A DNA stretch of 64,000 bases from an uncultured Candidatus Melainabacteria bacterium (GTDB lineage Bacteria > Cyanobacteriota > Vampirovibrionia > Gastranaerophilales > Gastranaerophilaceae). The DNA lies in NCBI GenBank assembly GCA_950096985.1, contig CATNBA010000001.1, forward strand, positions 124,001-188,000, read 5' to 3'. The position numbers and the translations under genes were made by a program. The notes under the pieces were generated by a model that saw only the letters and a list, made by a program, of their open reading frames with translations, had not been told where the DNA came from and did not search any database. Shown one piece after another: positions 1-8,272 of the stretch (position 1 is its first letter; every line of letters begins with the position of its first letter).

Positions 1-198
1 AGCTTCTGCAAAAACCATAATCAACAAAGTGTGACAGTCTGAAGCTCTATAAGGAAGCATTCCGTTAACGTGATATTTTGCTCCGAGATATTTTTTCGCA
101 ATACGGACAATGTTCTGTCTGATTTCTTCTTCGTGTTGTTTTATATATCTTTTTGAATATGGTTTGAGCTTGCTTATTCTCTCAATATCAGGGTTCAT
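1..198 (-). CDS. NlpC/P60 family tail-tip peptidase (partial, runs off left edge)
   Basis: Only the first 66 codons are present. It starts with ATG at 196-198 behind AAAGGAGA. The segment contains a YLGAKY stretch followed, about 20 residues later, by a SDCHTLL motif. This resembles the catalytic-cysteine motif (DC-x-x-L) of NlpC/P60 cysteine peptidases. It directly follows the DUF2163/BR0599 gene, the order seen in Rhodobacter gene transfer agents (gp13 then gp14), where the peptidase is thought to cut peptidoglycan during DNA entry. The His and third catalytic residue lie outside the window, so family membership rests on the Cys motif and context. Confidence 0.75.
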   Translation of the reverse strand, partial: MNPDIERISKLKPYSKRYIKQHEEEIRQNIVRIAKKYLGAKYHVNGMLPYRASDCHTLLIMVFAEA

Positions 199-208
199 TT
201 TTTCTCCT

Positions 209-1072
209 TTACAGACTTGAATCAGCTTTCGGAATGAACGGAGTTCCGTTGTAGTTTGCAAGATTGAAAAATTTTTGCTTGCACATTGAAATTGTTTTGT
301 CGCAACCCGCAGAAACAATGAACCAGTCGCCCTTTTTAGGTTCAAAAGGAAGCGGGGTTGATAATTCAAGAAGCCCGTTCGATTGCTGCTTGATTGATTT
401 TTTTATGTTTTTATTTGCACCGCTTATGAATTCAATCACTCCGTTTTGATAGTAGCTCCCGGACCTGTACAAATAACAGACAATTTTCTTTCGAGTGCTT
501 CCGCTTTCAACGGTGTTTTCTTCAGAATGGTCTTCTTTCTTAACTCCGCAAGCGTTGCAGTATAAAGAATAAGAACATGAAGCCTGATAAACAGCCGAAG
601 GGAAGTCTTGATTCAATAATTCTGTCATTGATTTGACGTTAAGTTTGACATAACTTCCCGATACTTCTTCAACATCAACTTTCCCGCTGAACATATTTTC
701 AAGAACAAGCGGCTCCTGGTCCCAGCCGTCCTTATAAAATGCAAGGTCCATTTGAACTTCAGCACCGTCAAAAGTTCCGTTCCTGAAGGCTTCAATCATT
801 CTGACAGTTCCGACAAGATTTTCGTCTGACGGGTTCAGTTCGATTGTTACATCATCAACCGACAAACCGCAGTCCCATGATATTTCAGAACGAGCAATGC
901 AAGCACTGTCACAAGAATATATCAAATCTTTGTAAGTAATATCAAAATCGGCTGAAGTGTATGCAAGAATAGTTCCGTTTGTGAGTTTAAATCTGTATAA
1001 GTCCGCAATTCTTATTTTTTCGCTATCTTCAGAAGCAAGAAATTGAACGAGTTCGGGACTTGCTTTTTTCAT
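209..1072 (-). CDS. Tail-tip protein, DUF2163 / phage BR0599 family (GTA gp13-like)
   Basis: 287 residues. An upstream in-frame extension exists, but ATG at 1072 has AAAGGAGA seven bases upstream and is preferred. The C-terminal part carries a Cys-rich signature (GCDKTISMC, then KFFNLANYNGTPFIP) that matches the end of the BR0599 family, where the pattern is GCD-K-x-x-x-x-C followed by F-x-N-x-x-N-F-x-G-x-P-x-x-P. The N-terminal part has the DUF2163 pattern (TNGTILAYTSAD, later a DVD/DVTIEL stretch). Family members sit at the distal tail, forming the hub or iron-binding tip in gene transfer agents. It lies between DUF2460 and NlpC/P60 genes, the same order as in those agents. Confidence 0.85.
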   Translation of the reverse strand: MKKASPELVQFLASEDSEKIRIADLYRFKLTNGTILAYTSADFDITYKDLIYSCDSACIARSEISWDCGLSVDDVTIELNPSDENLVGTVRMIEAFRNGTFDGAEVQMDLAFYKDGWDQEPLVLENMFSGKVDVEEVSGSYVKLNVKSMTELLNQDFPSAVYQASCSYSLYCNACGVKKEDHSEENTVESGSTRKKIVCYLYRSGSYYQNGVIEFISGANKNIKKSIKQQSNGLLELSTPLPFEPKKGDWFIVSAGCDKTISMCKQKFFNLANYNGTPFIPKADSSL

Positions 1073-1085
1073 TGTTTCTTCTCCT

Positions 1086-1688
1086 TTATTTAACAGTAAG
1101 CAAAGAAATTTCTCCGCTCCAAAGTCCTTCCCATTCTCTCTCAAGTTCAAGTTCTTCATTTTCAAAACGTACTCTGAAATAATAAGAGCCGCTCCAAGAA
1201 AGAAGACTTCCAGCAGGCGGAGCTTCGTCAAATATAATCAACCCAGTGTTTGAATATCTGAATGCCGTTGTTTCTTCTCCGTTTATGAATATGTGCGGAG
1301 CTTCAACAATACCTCTGACGGGTTCAATCCAGTCAGGCAATGAGCGAACAAGCTGAAATTGAATTGAAACTCCGTCACCGACAGCGAATGTCTGATTTTC
1401 GCAATGATTTTCGACATCGTCCCTGTAAAGGAAGTCTTCAAAATTTCCGCCGACAGAATTGAAAAACCCTTGCAGCTTCTCAAGTTCGCCTTTTGCAAGC
1501 GTAACACTTTGAATGCTATTGTCGGTTATAAAATTGTAATTTAATTCAATGCGATAACGCGGGAAACTCCATTTTTGAGTTCGAGTTTCCCGACCGCTTT
1601 CAGATTCATAGACGTTTGATTTCCATATCGGAGTTTTTGTTTTTTCTATGGACCACCCCTGAAATTCGGGGAAAATTTTATTCGACAT
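1086..1688 (-). CDS. Distal tail protein, DUF2460 family (GTA gp12-like)
   Basis: 200 residues, starting ATG behind AAGGAAGG. The opening (FPEFQGWSIEKTKTPIW) and the central FFNSVGGNFEDFLYRDDVE stretch fit the DUF2460 signature, in which an FF-x-x-x-x-G motif is followed by a F-x-x-x-D segment. A second half has beta-rich repeats (GSYYFRVRFENEEL). In related phages and gene transfer agents this protein forms the distal tail ring that connects the tube to the baseplate hub. It sits 13 bases after the tape measure stop and 13 bases before the next start, in one late operon. Confidence 0.85.
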   Translation of the reverse strand: MSNKIFPEFQGWSIEKTKTPIWKSNVYESESGRETRTQKWSFPRYRIELNYNFITDNSIQSVTLAKGELEKLQGFFNSVGGNFEDFLYRDDVENHCENQTFAVGDGVSIQFQLVRSLPDWIEPVRGIVEAPHIFINGEETTAFRYSNTGLIIFDEAPPAGSLLSWSGSYYFRVRFENEELELEREWEGLWSGEISLLTVK

Positions 1689-1701
1689 TTTCAGCCTTCC
1701 T

Positions 1702-4700
1702 TTAATTCGTAAGTGGTGTCAGTTTGCGTTTCTTTATGCCTTTTGACAAGTTTGAATGAATTCTGTTTGTAAATTCGTCAAGCCTTGATTCAAAGCTCTT
1801 TGCGTCAGTCGTTGAAATAGGCATTGAAACTGAAATCGAATATTGATTTGTAGTTCCGCCGCCCCCGTTCAATGCAGACGTGTCAGGCAATATTGTTCCG
1901 CTTCTGTCAGGAATAAACAATTCAGGTCGTTTTTCTCCGACAACATAAGGTTTCCCGGCTTCAACTGGTCCGCCTTTTTCTCTGAATTGAACAAGAGAAT
2001 CTGCTGCCATAATTGCCGCCCCTGTTGCAAGTGCAGCACCCGGAGCAATAGCCCAGCCCACAAGTGGAATTGCTGCCGCTGAAGCTGCTGCAAGGGCAAC
2101 TGCTAAACTTGCAACGGCTTTTGCTGCAACTGTCGCCGCTGCACCTATGACCGCAAATTCAGCTGTCAACATAATAGAAATCGGAGCAAACATCATTGAA
2201 GTTGTTGCTGTCAATAACATTGTCGCGTTCATCATTCCAAGGCTTAACGCTGCAAGTGCTGAAGACAACGCAATGATTGTTGTTGATAATGCAATCACCG
2301 GGAGCGTAACAGCACAAATTGCACTCGCTGTCGCTAACGAGAAAAAAGCACCCGCAAGGCTTGTGACAGGAGAAACAAGAGCTGTGACCCCGCCCGCCAT
2401 AGTTGCGGAAGCTCCAGCCATAACACCCGCAGAAGTTGCAGTTGTAGCTGCCGCAGCTCCTGCTGACGCTGCAACGGTTGCGTTGCTTGTTGTCAAAACA
2501 GCATTTGCTGCACTCAATGCCCCAGCAGAACCAGCTGTTGCGGTGTTACTCGCAGCAACAAGTCCGTTTGACGCAACAACAGTTGCATTTGTTGCAGCTG
2601 TTGAGCTTGCAAAAATGCTGTTGTAAGCAACTTGAAGCATTTTCTGTGTCACCCATTCGGAAGTCATATTCACAACCGAATCAATGAAATTGTCAACCAA
2701 AGAATCGAGCAACGAGAAACAAGCGTCAGCGAATGTCTGTTCACCTTTTAACATTGAAGAAAAAGAGCTTGAGAAGCTGGAAGTCATTCCGTCTGTAAAA
2801 CTTTTGAATTTTTCCAGTTCGTAAGTTTTTAATTCAACATTTTTCCGGGTCAATTCCTGCGTCAGCTGTTCTTGTGTTTTTATACTGTCGCGACGAAGTT
2901 TGACTTTTTCAATTTCATTGTTTCCCATGAGCTTGAGTTGTTCATCGAGAGATTTTTTCTCAAGAGCAATTCTTTCATGTATCAATGCAATTTCGCCTTC
3001 AAGCTGCTGTCTTTTGCTTATTTGATAAGCTGAACGCTGCAATTCAAGGTTTGAAATTCTTGCGTCAATTGATTGTTTGTCCGCTTCAATCTGTTGAACG
3101 AGCAAGGATTGTTGAAGTTCTCGAACCTTCTTTGCGTGGTCCTGCTCAAGTTTTAATTTCTGAGCAAGAGCTTGAGCGTGTTCGGAAGTTCCTTTTTTCG
3201 TTGCAGCGAGTTTTGCTTCAGCCTGTTTCAACTCGATTTGAAAAATTTCTTCGTCAGTTCTTTCGACAATATATTTTTCTTGTTCAAGTTGTGCAATCTT
3301 TAAGTCAAGAGCTTCTTTCTGACGCTTTTTCGCTTCAGCAGCAGCTTTCTTTGCTGCTTTTTCATCAACTTCGCCAGCTGTTGACACTGAAGGAACTTTG
3401 ACATCTTTTTCAAGAGCAGTCAATTCATTGATTATGCCCTCGCGTTCTTTTTTGACATTTTCAAGTTCTTTGTTGATAGCGTCCTGATCGCGTTGAAGTG
3501 CTTTGCTTGCTCCGCGTCTTCCTGTGTCTTCCGTAGAAATAGGAGTTCCGAAACGAGCAGCAGAAATGAGCTGTTGCTGTTTATAACCTTTGACAGCCCT
3601 GTCAACTTTTTTGTCGATTTTCTGCTTTCTTTCAGTAAGCTCTTTGACTTTTGCAAGTGTCATTTCATTTGCAATCTGTTCTGCGGTTGCTCTTGAAATT
3701 TCACCCTTCAGACGCAATTCTTCTTTCAAACGTCCGATATATTTCGGATATTTTTCAGTCAAATAAGTAATTGCTTCATCAAGACGCTTTGTTTGATTGT
3801 AGTCAAGATTTTTTACTCCCTGAAGTTCTTTCAATGTGCGAATTGCTTCAGTGGTTTTGTTTACTTGTTCATTTTGAGCATTGTTCAATTCTTCAATTGC
3901 TCTCGTTGTTTCTTGTGTTGCCTGCCTATAAGCCCACCACGCAGCAGCACCAGTTCCAAGAACAAGGGCAACCCACGTCAAAGGACAAGCAAGAAGCGAA
4001 ACAGTCAAGGCTTTAACTTGAACAATTGTCCCGGTCAATGCAGCTCTAAATTGCATAAGAGCAAGAGCAGAATCGCCTTTCAGATATGTTGCAAACGCAA
4101 TTTGATAAGCTGTTGTTTTTGCTGTTATTGTCCCGAAATTACGCATTGAAGTCATAATTGCGACAACAGCAGCATTCGTCAATGGAATTCCGGCAGCAAG
4201 AGCTGCAATTGCAACAGCTGCGTCTTTTATACCACCGACAACAACTTGATTTGCTCCAGCCCAGCTTTTTAATTTGTTTATCAATTCAGTTGTTGCATTG
4301 ATTGTCTTTGTGATTTCTGTCACTTGCTCTTTTAAAGCAGGAACAGCCAAGTCTGAAATGGCTCTTGTCAAAAGCGTATAAGAATCACGCATTGTTGAAA
4401 GTCTGCCTTCAAGGGTTTCAGACTGTTTGTTCATCATTCCATAAAAGCGACCGCCTTCAGAAGTCGCGTCAATGAATGCTTGACGAACCATTTCAACAGT
4501 GATTTTTCCGTCGCTCATTTCTTTTTTTAAAACCGCGATTGATTTTCCCGTTGTTCTTGCCATTTGTTCAAGAGGGTTGAAGCCTGCATTTATCATTTGA
4601 AGCAAATCTTGCCCCATGAGCTTCCCGGCTGAAGACATTTGAGAAAAAGCAAGCGTCAAAGATTGCATTCTCTGCCTATCTCCGCCCGCAATATCTCCGA

Positions 4701-5085
4701 GCATTCTCAAATCAGGAAGAACTTCTTTGACATTGATTCCGAAATTCAGCAATGTTTTTGAAGCGTCGAGAAGGTCTTGCGTTTCAAACGGAGTGACATT
4801 CGCCATGTCTTGAATTTCATTGACAAGCTGTTTTGCTTTTTTAGCGTCGCCCAGCATTACACCAAACTGAACTCCTGCTTGTTCAAAGTCTGAAGACGCT
4901 TTGATTGCCTGCGTTCCTATGTCTTTGATTTTTTTGACAATTTGAGCAGCACCGAAACCAATTCCAAGCCCTGCAAGAGCGGTTTGAAGCGTTTTTGTTG
5001 AATTGACGCACGCTTTCAGTCCGTACTCATAAGCGGCGGAATCAAGGTTCAATTTTACTTTAATATTTCCGACATTGCTTGCCAT
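1702..5085 (-). CDS. Tail tape measure protein
   Basis: 1127 residues. The N-terminal third (about residues 50-270) matches the tape measure domain: FEQAGVQFGVMLGDAKKA, then TPFETQDLLDASKTLLNFG and MGQDLLQMINAGFNPLEQMA. The middle is a long charged coiled coil (about 390-760). The Ala-rich hydrophobic stretch at about 830-1020 has several possible membrane-spanning segments, as expected for a protein that sets tail length and enters the cell envelope. The start lies 12 bases after the frameshifted tail chaperone stop; its ribosome site TGAGGAA overlaps that stop. Long open frames on the opposite strand over the Ala-rich part are composition effects. Confidence 0.95.
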   Translation of the reverse strand: MASNVGNIKVKLNLDSAAYEYGLKACVNSTKTLQTALAGLGIGFGAAQIVKKIKDIGTQAIKASSDFEQAGVQFGVMLGDAKKAKQLVNEIQDMANVTPFETQDLLDASKTLLNFGINVKEVLPDLRMLGDIAGGDRQRMQSLTLAFSQMSSAGKLMGQDLLQMINAGFNPLEQMARTTGKSIAVLKKEMSDGKITVEMVRQAFIDATSEGGRFYGMMNKQSETLEGRLSTMRDSYTLLTRAISDLAVPALKEQVTEITKTINATTELINKLKSWAGANQVVVGGIKDAAVAIAALAAGIPLTNAAVVAIMTSMRNFGTITAKTTAYQIAFATYLKGDSALALMQFRAALTGTIVQVKALTVSLLACPLTWVALVLGTGAAAWWAYRQATQETTRAIEELNNAQNEQVNKTTEAIRTLKELQGVKNLDYNQTKRLDEAITYLTEKYPKYIGRLKEELRLKGEISRATAEQIANEMTLAKVKELTERKQKIDKKVDRAVKGYKQQQLISAARFGTPISTEDTGRRGASKALQRDQDAINKELENVKKEREGIINELTALEKDVKVPSVSTAGEVDEKAAKKAAAEAKKRQKEALDLKIAQLEQEKYIVERTDEEIFQIELKQAEAKLAATKKGTSEHAQALAQKLKLEQDHAKKVRELQQSLLVQQIEADKQSIDARISNLELQRSAYQISKRQQLEGEIALIHERIALEKKSLDEQLKLMGNNEIEKVKLRRDSIKTQEQLTQELTRKNVELKTYELEKFKSFTDGMTSSFSSSFSSMLKGEQTFADACFSLLDSLVDNFIDSVVNMTSEWVTQKMLQVAYNSIFASSTAATNATVVASNGLVAASNTATAGSAGALSAANAVLTTSNATVAASAGAAAATTATSAGVMAGASATMAGGVTALVSPVTSLAGAFFSLATASAICAVTLPVIALSTTIIALSSALAALSLGMMNATMLLTATTSMMFAPISIMLTAEFAVIGAAATVAAKAVASLAVALAAASAAAIPLVGWAIAPGAALATGAAIMAADSLVQFREKGGPVEAGKPYVVGEKRPELFIPDRSGTILPDTSALNGGGGTTNQYSISVSMPISTTDAKSFESRLDEFTNRIHSNLSKGIKKRKLTPLTN

Positions 5086-5097
5086 TGTTTAATTTCC

Positions 5098-5319
5098 TCA
5101 AAATCTTTTCAGTGCTTCAGTAACAGAAATTTTTTCTGATTGCTTTTTCGGTTTTCCTGCTGGAGTATTTTTTCGTTTCTTTTTCGGATTGTTGACTTCT
5201 CTGTCCACTTCAAGAACTTCAACAATTTTTCTATGTGTTGAATTCCAAAACATGGCTTCTGTCCACCTTAAATGCGTTATGCACGCGTAATATAAATAAG
5301 CCCAGTCAATTATGTATTC
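5098..5319 (-). CDS. Tail assembly chaperone -1 frameshift extension (T-like domain)
   Basis: A 73-codon open frame with no usable start at its beginning, lying in the -1 frame relative to the preceding chaperone gene and ending 12 bases before the tape measure start. Its opening residues IDWAYLYYACITHLRWTEAM and then FWNSTHRKIVEVL match the conserved pattern of phage tail chaperone extensions (DWDYLYY..., L-x-x-x-x-FW-x-x-TPRKF). Read through a -1 slip at 5319-5325 it gives a 208-residue fusion. In lambda the analogous gpGT fusion recruits tail tube protein to the tape measure. No start codon precedes the conserved part, so frameshifting is the only plausible way to make it. Confidence 0.85.
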   Translation of the reverse strand, partial: EYIIDWAYLYYACITHLRWTEAMFWNSTHRKIVEVLEVDREVNNPKKKRKNTPAGKPKKQSEKISVTEALKRF

Positions 5320-5723
5320 TTTTTCTTGCGGGGCTTGCTTGCTGTCTTTTTTTTAGAACCGCCGTTCTGTTTTTCTTTATGGTCCTGCGGTCTTTTCGGA
5401 AGATATGCTTCAACAGCTTGAACAACTTTGTCTGACAGCTCTTTAAGTTCAGACAAATTCAAATCAAATAATTGTTCGAGATTTGCTTGACTTTCAATTT
5501 TTAAAGGTTCAGCAGGGTCAAACGGAGCAAATTTCAAAGTTCCGCACCATATCGCAAAAGGAAGCATTCCTGTATCTCCGTTAATAAGCCCGTTCAGAAG
5601 GTCGCCTTCCGAAATGCCGTGAATTCTTTTCAATGCTGCAAAATTCTTCAGCTTGAATTCGATTTTTCTTTCTTCTCCCTGTAATTCAATAATGATTTCA
5701 GGATTGACAATTGAATCAACCAT
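5310..5723 (-). CDS. Tail assembly chaperone (G-like)
   Basis: 137 residues in the zero frame, ending in a Lys-rich tail (PRKKKNT). Located between major tail protein and tape measure, the invariant position of siphophage tail chaperones. The body has the usual features of the family: a beta-rich start (VNPEIIIELQGEERKIEFKL) and FAALKRIHGISEGDLLNGL. The slip site is in the last codons, so most ribosomes should make this short form and a minority the 208-residue fusion. Lambda gpG/gpGT is the best-known parallel; sequence similarity to it is too low to claim from inspection alone. Confidence 0.85.
   Translation of the reverse strand: MVDSIVNPEIIIELQGEERKIEFKLKNFAALKRIHGISEGDLLNGLINGDTGMLPFAIWCGTLKFAPFDPAEPLKIESQANLEQLFDLNLSELKELSDKVVQAVEAYLPKRPQDHKEKQNGGSKKKTASKPRKKKNT
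5319..5325 (-). promoter_or_regulatory. Programmed -1 ribosomal frameshift site (G AAA AAG)
   Basis: In the zero frame the codons read CGC AAG AAA AAG AAT ACA TAA. A -1 slip at AAA AAG moves the ribosome into the open frame starting GAA TAC ATA. AAG decoded by tRNA-Lys(UUU) can re-pair with AAA; the P-site slip AAA to GAA is less favourable, so the site is weaker than A AAA AAG or lambda's G GGA AAG, and A AAG alone is a known slippery tetramer. The zero-frame stop lies only six bases downstream. Confidence 0.75.
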
Positions 5724-5755
5724 TTTTTCTTTTCTCCTGTGTTATAAGTGCATAC

Positions 5756-5789
5756 AAAAAAGGGTTGCTGCTATAAGCAACCCTTTTTT
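5756..5789 (-). terminator. Rho-independent terminator after major tail protein gene
   Basis: Perfect 14-bp inverted repeat (AAAAAAGGGTTGCT / AGCAACCCTTTTTT) with a six-base loop, flanked by A and T runs and so usable in both directions. It lies between the major tail protein stop and the chaperone start. Partial termination here would lower expression of chaperone and tape measure relative to the tube protein. Confidence 0.9.
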
Positions 5790-5808
5790 GTTTTTAAATC
5801 AAGTTTTG

Positions 5809-6411
5809 TTATTCTTGAGGTGTGTCTTCTGTTCCTGAAGGTGTTGTTGAAGTAGTGTCTTCAAGTGCAACCGCTGTTTCGTTTGCCGTGATGATTCTCA
5901 ATTCATGGTCTTTCTTTCTTTCAACAGCAGTTCCTTCAAAAGAACAAGTCCAGTAGTCGTCAGCTTTTGAAACGATGTCAAGAATACCTTTAACGCAAGG
6001 CAATTCCATATGAAAGTCAGCAGCTTCGCCGTTCACATAATCTGTCTTAAATTCAAGATTGAACAAAGCAGGGACTTGAGTTGATGTGTCAACAAGAACA
6101 GTTTTTGCATTCGGTGTAGCTCCTTCTGTTTTGATTGTTGCTCCGTTTATCGCAGCAATAACTTCAAGCGGAATGTTCACTGATTCAAACTTGACATCAA
6201 GCCCGGTCAGAATTGTGAAGCTGTCAGCTTTTTTGCCCGCTCCGTAAGTTGCGTCTTTTGTTTCTTTTGTCATTGTGACGTCCATTGATTGCAGTTCAGG
6301 AACGGTGATTCTTTTACCCTTTGTGTAAGTTGATGAAGTGTTTGCTGAAACAACAGCAATCGTCGCGTCTGAAATACTGAAGACGTTTTGTTCTGTGAAT
6401 TTTTCGCCCAT
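5809..6411 (-). CDS. Major tail (tube) protein
   Basis: 200 residues from ATG at 6411, chosen because AAGGAGA lies just upstream; an in-frame extension of 17 residues has no such site. The position between the gpU-like gene and the tail chaperone, a beta-rich sequence with many Thr/Ser, and a strong terminator behind it all fit the tube subunit made in many copies. Recognisable segments are SISDATIAVVSANTSSTYTKG and LDVKFESVNIPLEVIAAING. The C-terminus is an acidic Thr/Pro tail (TTSTTPSGTEDTPQE). No catalytic motif expected or seen. Confidence 0.8.
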   Translation of the reverse strand: MGEKFTEQNVFSISDATIAVVSANTSSTYTKGKRITVPELQSMDVTMTKETKDATYGAGKKADSFTILTGLDVKFESVNIPLEVIAAINGATIKTEGATPNAKTVLVDTSTQVPALFNLEFKTDYVNGEAADFHMELPCVKGILDIVSKADDYWTCSFEGTAVERKKDHELRIITANETAVALEDTTSTTPSGTEDTPQE

Positions 6412-6427
6412 TTGTTTTTCTCCTTTT

Positions 6428-6850
6428 TTAGTTATCTGATACAATTTCGATTGTTTGCTCAAAATCTATTCTCTGAATGAAATATTCTTCAAGCCCTTCT
6501 TCAAAAACTGGTTCAACAAGTGAAACTGTTGCGGGGGTTCTTTCTCCGAACAGATTTTTGTTGATAAATTTTGCAAGATTTGCACTCTGTTGAAGGCATT
6601 CAATTTCGTTGTCTTCATCAGCTGCGGAATACACAACGAAAATATTCAATTGAGCTGTTGTTCTGAATTTTGAAGCAATTTGCATTGTCGGGTCTTTCGG
6701 TTCAAGAACAGGTTTATTGACAACAATTGCAGGAAGCGTTTCTTCTTCTTGCAGACTTTTAAAAACCTTAATCGTGAAACCGGGATATTTTTCAGTCAAC
6801 GCTTTTTCAATTGCGTTTTGATAATTTTTCAATTCTTTTCCGTTTGCCAT
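6428..6850 (-). CDS. Tail terminator protein (gpU-like)
   Basis: 140 residues. The gene overlaps the gpZ-like gene upstream by 22 bases and ends 16 bases before the tail tube start. The position (between gpZ-like and tube protein) and size fit the minor tail protein that caps the tube and sets its end, as gpU does in lambda. The sequence (IEKALTEKYPGFTIKVF, LPAIVVNKPV, TTAQLNIFVVY) shows the alpha-beta layout typical of these proteins. Identity rests mainly on gene order and length. Confidence 0.65.
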   Translation of the reverse strand: MANGKELKNYQNAIEKALTEKYPGFTIKVFKSLQEEETLPAIVVNKPVLEPKDPTMQIASKFRTTAQLNIFVVYSAADEDNEIECLQQSANLAKFINKNLFGERTPATVSLVEPVFEEGLEEYFIQRIDFEQTIEIVSDN

Positions 6851-7428
6851 TTCAATTTTGCCCTTAATGTGTCAGCAAGTTTTTTCGGAACTTGTGACAT
6901 GATTTCTTTTTCAACTGTGATTGCTTTGTCTGAATAGTCAAAAGTTTGCTTAATAATCGGAAGCCGCTCGCGTCCTGCTCTTTTCATAACCTGATAAGGA
7001 ACAACCCCTGCTTCGCCTGTTTTTTTGCGAATAGGCATGAGAAAAGCCCCTTGTCTGAAAATTGAGCCACCGACACCAGCAACAACCCCAGCCCGTGAAT
7101 TTTTGCGTTTTTTAGAGCCACCCTTGCCGATTTGTCGCGGGTTTAATCTTGCCAGTGATATTTTATAAGTCCCGAACCATAAACGAGCCGTCTTGTTCGT
7201 TTTATCAACTGAAGAATGAATTCTTGCAGTTCCTTTTGATGTTTTTTGCGTGAGTGGTTTTTGTTGAATCTTTGTTTCGCTTGCGGTTCTTTTAACAAGT
7301 TGCGATTTTACCCAGTTTATAACTTCCCGCAAAGCGTAATTTGAAGCGTTGTTCAATTGTTTATTTGTTGCGTTGAAAAATGTTTGCAATTTTTCAATTT
7401 CAGATTTTTCAAGTTTTGCTTCAATCAT
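6829..7428 (-). CDS. Minor tail / head-tail completion protein (gpZ family)
   Basis: 199 residues, basic. The pattern NYALREVINWVKSQLVKRTA followed by GGSIFRQGAFL and PIRKKTGEAGVVPYQVMKRAGRERLPI resembles prophage minor tail protein Z family members, which contain a conserved A-F-x-x-F-x-x-R and R-x-G-x-R-x-P-I segment. It overlaps the next gene start. In lambda, gpZ acts in joining tails to heads. The stop is TGA at 6829-6831, inside the next gene's start region, consistent with translational coupling. Confidence 0.7.
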   Translation of the reverse strand: MIEAKLEKSEIEKLQTFFNATNKQLNNASNYALREVINWVKSQLVKRTASETKIQQKPLTQKTSKGTARIHSSVDKTNKTARLWFGTYKISLARLNPRQIGKGGSKKRKNSRAGVVAGVGGSIFRQGAFLMPIRKKTGEAGVVPYQVMKRAGRERLPIIKQTFDYSDKAITVEKEIMSQVPKKLADTLRAKLKWQTEKN

Positions 7429-7429
7429 T

Positions 7430-7747
7430 TTATTTGCTCAATTCGATAATTGCGAACCCTGTTCCGTCGTCAGATGTGTCAAAAACTTTGTATTTTGTCG
7501 AAACTCCTTCAATCTCAACAGTAGAACCTTTTACAACTGAAGCGACATCTTCTTCAATACACGTCAGACGCGGCTTTGAATTCTTTGTTGCTAAATAACC
7601 GAGAGTTGCGTCTGTGTAAGTTTTGTCATATATTCCGAGAAGGTCTTCACCGTCTTGACCTTTGTCAATGACTGTTCCTTCAGGGAGAGTGAACTTCAGT
7701 TTTCTTCCGAAGTCATTCAAGAATTGTTTTTTGTTTTCAGTAAACAT
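7430..7747 (-). CDS. Head-tail joining protein (gpFII-like position)
   Basis: 105 residues from ATG at 7747 (GGAGAAAATTCA upstream). The N-terminus MFTENKKQFLNDFG resembles the start of FII-type and related connector proteins, where a short helix (FxxDFG) precedes a beta barrel. It sits between the capsid cement gene and the gpZ-like gene, where lambda has FII. Function is inferred from position and the N-terminal pattern. Confidence 0.6.
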   Translation of the reverse strand: MFTENKKQFLNDFGRKLKFTLPEGTVIDKGQDGEDLLGIYDKTYTDATLGYLATKNSKPRLTCIEEDVASVVKGSTVEIEGVSTKYKVFDTSDDGTGFAIIELSK

Positions 7748-7767
7748 TGAATTTTCTCCAAAAACCG

Positions 7768-7797
7768 CAGCTGAAGCATGAAACCACACTTCAGCTG
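7768..7797 (-). terminator. Hairpin terminator after capsid cement gene
   Basis: Nine-base perfect arms CAGCTGAAG / CTTCAGCTG with a 12-base loop. On the leftward transcript the hairpin is followed by CGGTTTTTGG; the other direction is followed by TTGTTTTTT. It lies between the cement protein and FII-like genes and probably causes partial termination. Confidence 0.7.
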
Positions 7798-7812
7798 TTG
7801 TTTTTTACAATA

Positions 7813-8157
7813 TTAAAGTTTAATTTTTGCAGTTGCAGTCTTTTCAGCCTTTGCTTCAACAGCAATTCCGATATAAGCATTCGGAGTTTTTGTTGTTGAA
7901 CCTGTTTCAGCTGTTGCGGTTGCAACTTTGTTTGTTGCGTCATAGTAAATTTTTTGACCGAATGCAAAAGCTGCGGTTGCTTCTGCTGCTATTTCAAAAA
8001 CACCTGAAGCGTGAACTCCGCCTGTTGCACCGGGAGCAATTTCTTCAGCTGCAACGAAGACTTTGTCTTTTCCGACAATAAGTTGACCGTATTCAATAGC
8101 AGCTTCGCCGCTGTTTGTATAGTCAACAATGTCACCTTTTTGAATAAATTGTGCCAT
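7813..8157 (-). CDS. Capsid cement/decoration protein (DUF2190 family)
   Basis: 114 residues from ATG at 8157 behind AGGAGA. The sequence has the DUF2190 layout: a first strand MAQFIQKGDIVDYTNSG, GQLIVGKDKVFVAAEEIAPG, and GVFEIAA with a FGQKIYYD segment near residue 80. Members bind the outside or the threefold points of capsids and stabilise them, the role of gpD in lambda. It directly follows the capsid gene and is itself followed by a hairpin terminator, as expected for a very abundant protein. Confidence 0.85.
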   Translation of the reverse strand: MAQFIQKGDIVDYTNSGEAAIEYGQLIVGKDKVFVAAEEIAPGATGGVHASGVFEIAAEATAAFAFGQKIYYDATNKVATATAETGSTTKTPNAYIGIAVEAKAEKTATAKIKL

Positions 8158-8250
8158 TTGATTTTCTCCTATATTGAACAGAAAGAACAAACTTTCGGGA
8201 CTTTCTCCTTCAGAATTTCGTTCTGTTTGAGTAATAACTTTATATAAAGC

Positions 8251-8272
8251 AAGGGGAGTTGTTGCTCCCCTT
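8251..8272 (-). terminator. Stable hairpin behind the capsid gene (probable attenuator)
   Basis: Inverted repeat AAGGGGAG / CTCCCCTT with a six-base loop lies 36 bases past the capsid stop. The leftward RNA after the stem reads GCTTTATA, so the U tract is poor. It may reduce read-through or protect the 3' end of the capsid message rather than fully terminate. Confidence 0.5.

Noticed and set aside
2147-2626. Long Ala/Val-rich open frame opposite the tape measure gene
   Set aside because: It mirrors the Ala/Thr-rich hydrophobic region of the tape measure protein; GC-skewed codons create open frames on the other strand. No ribosome site, no family.
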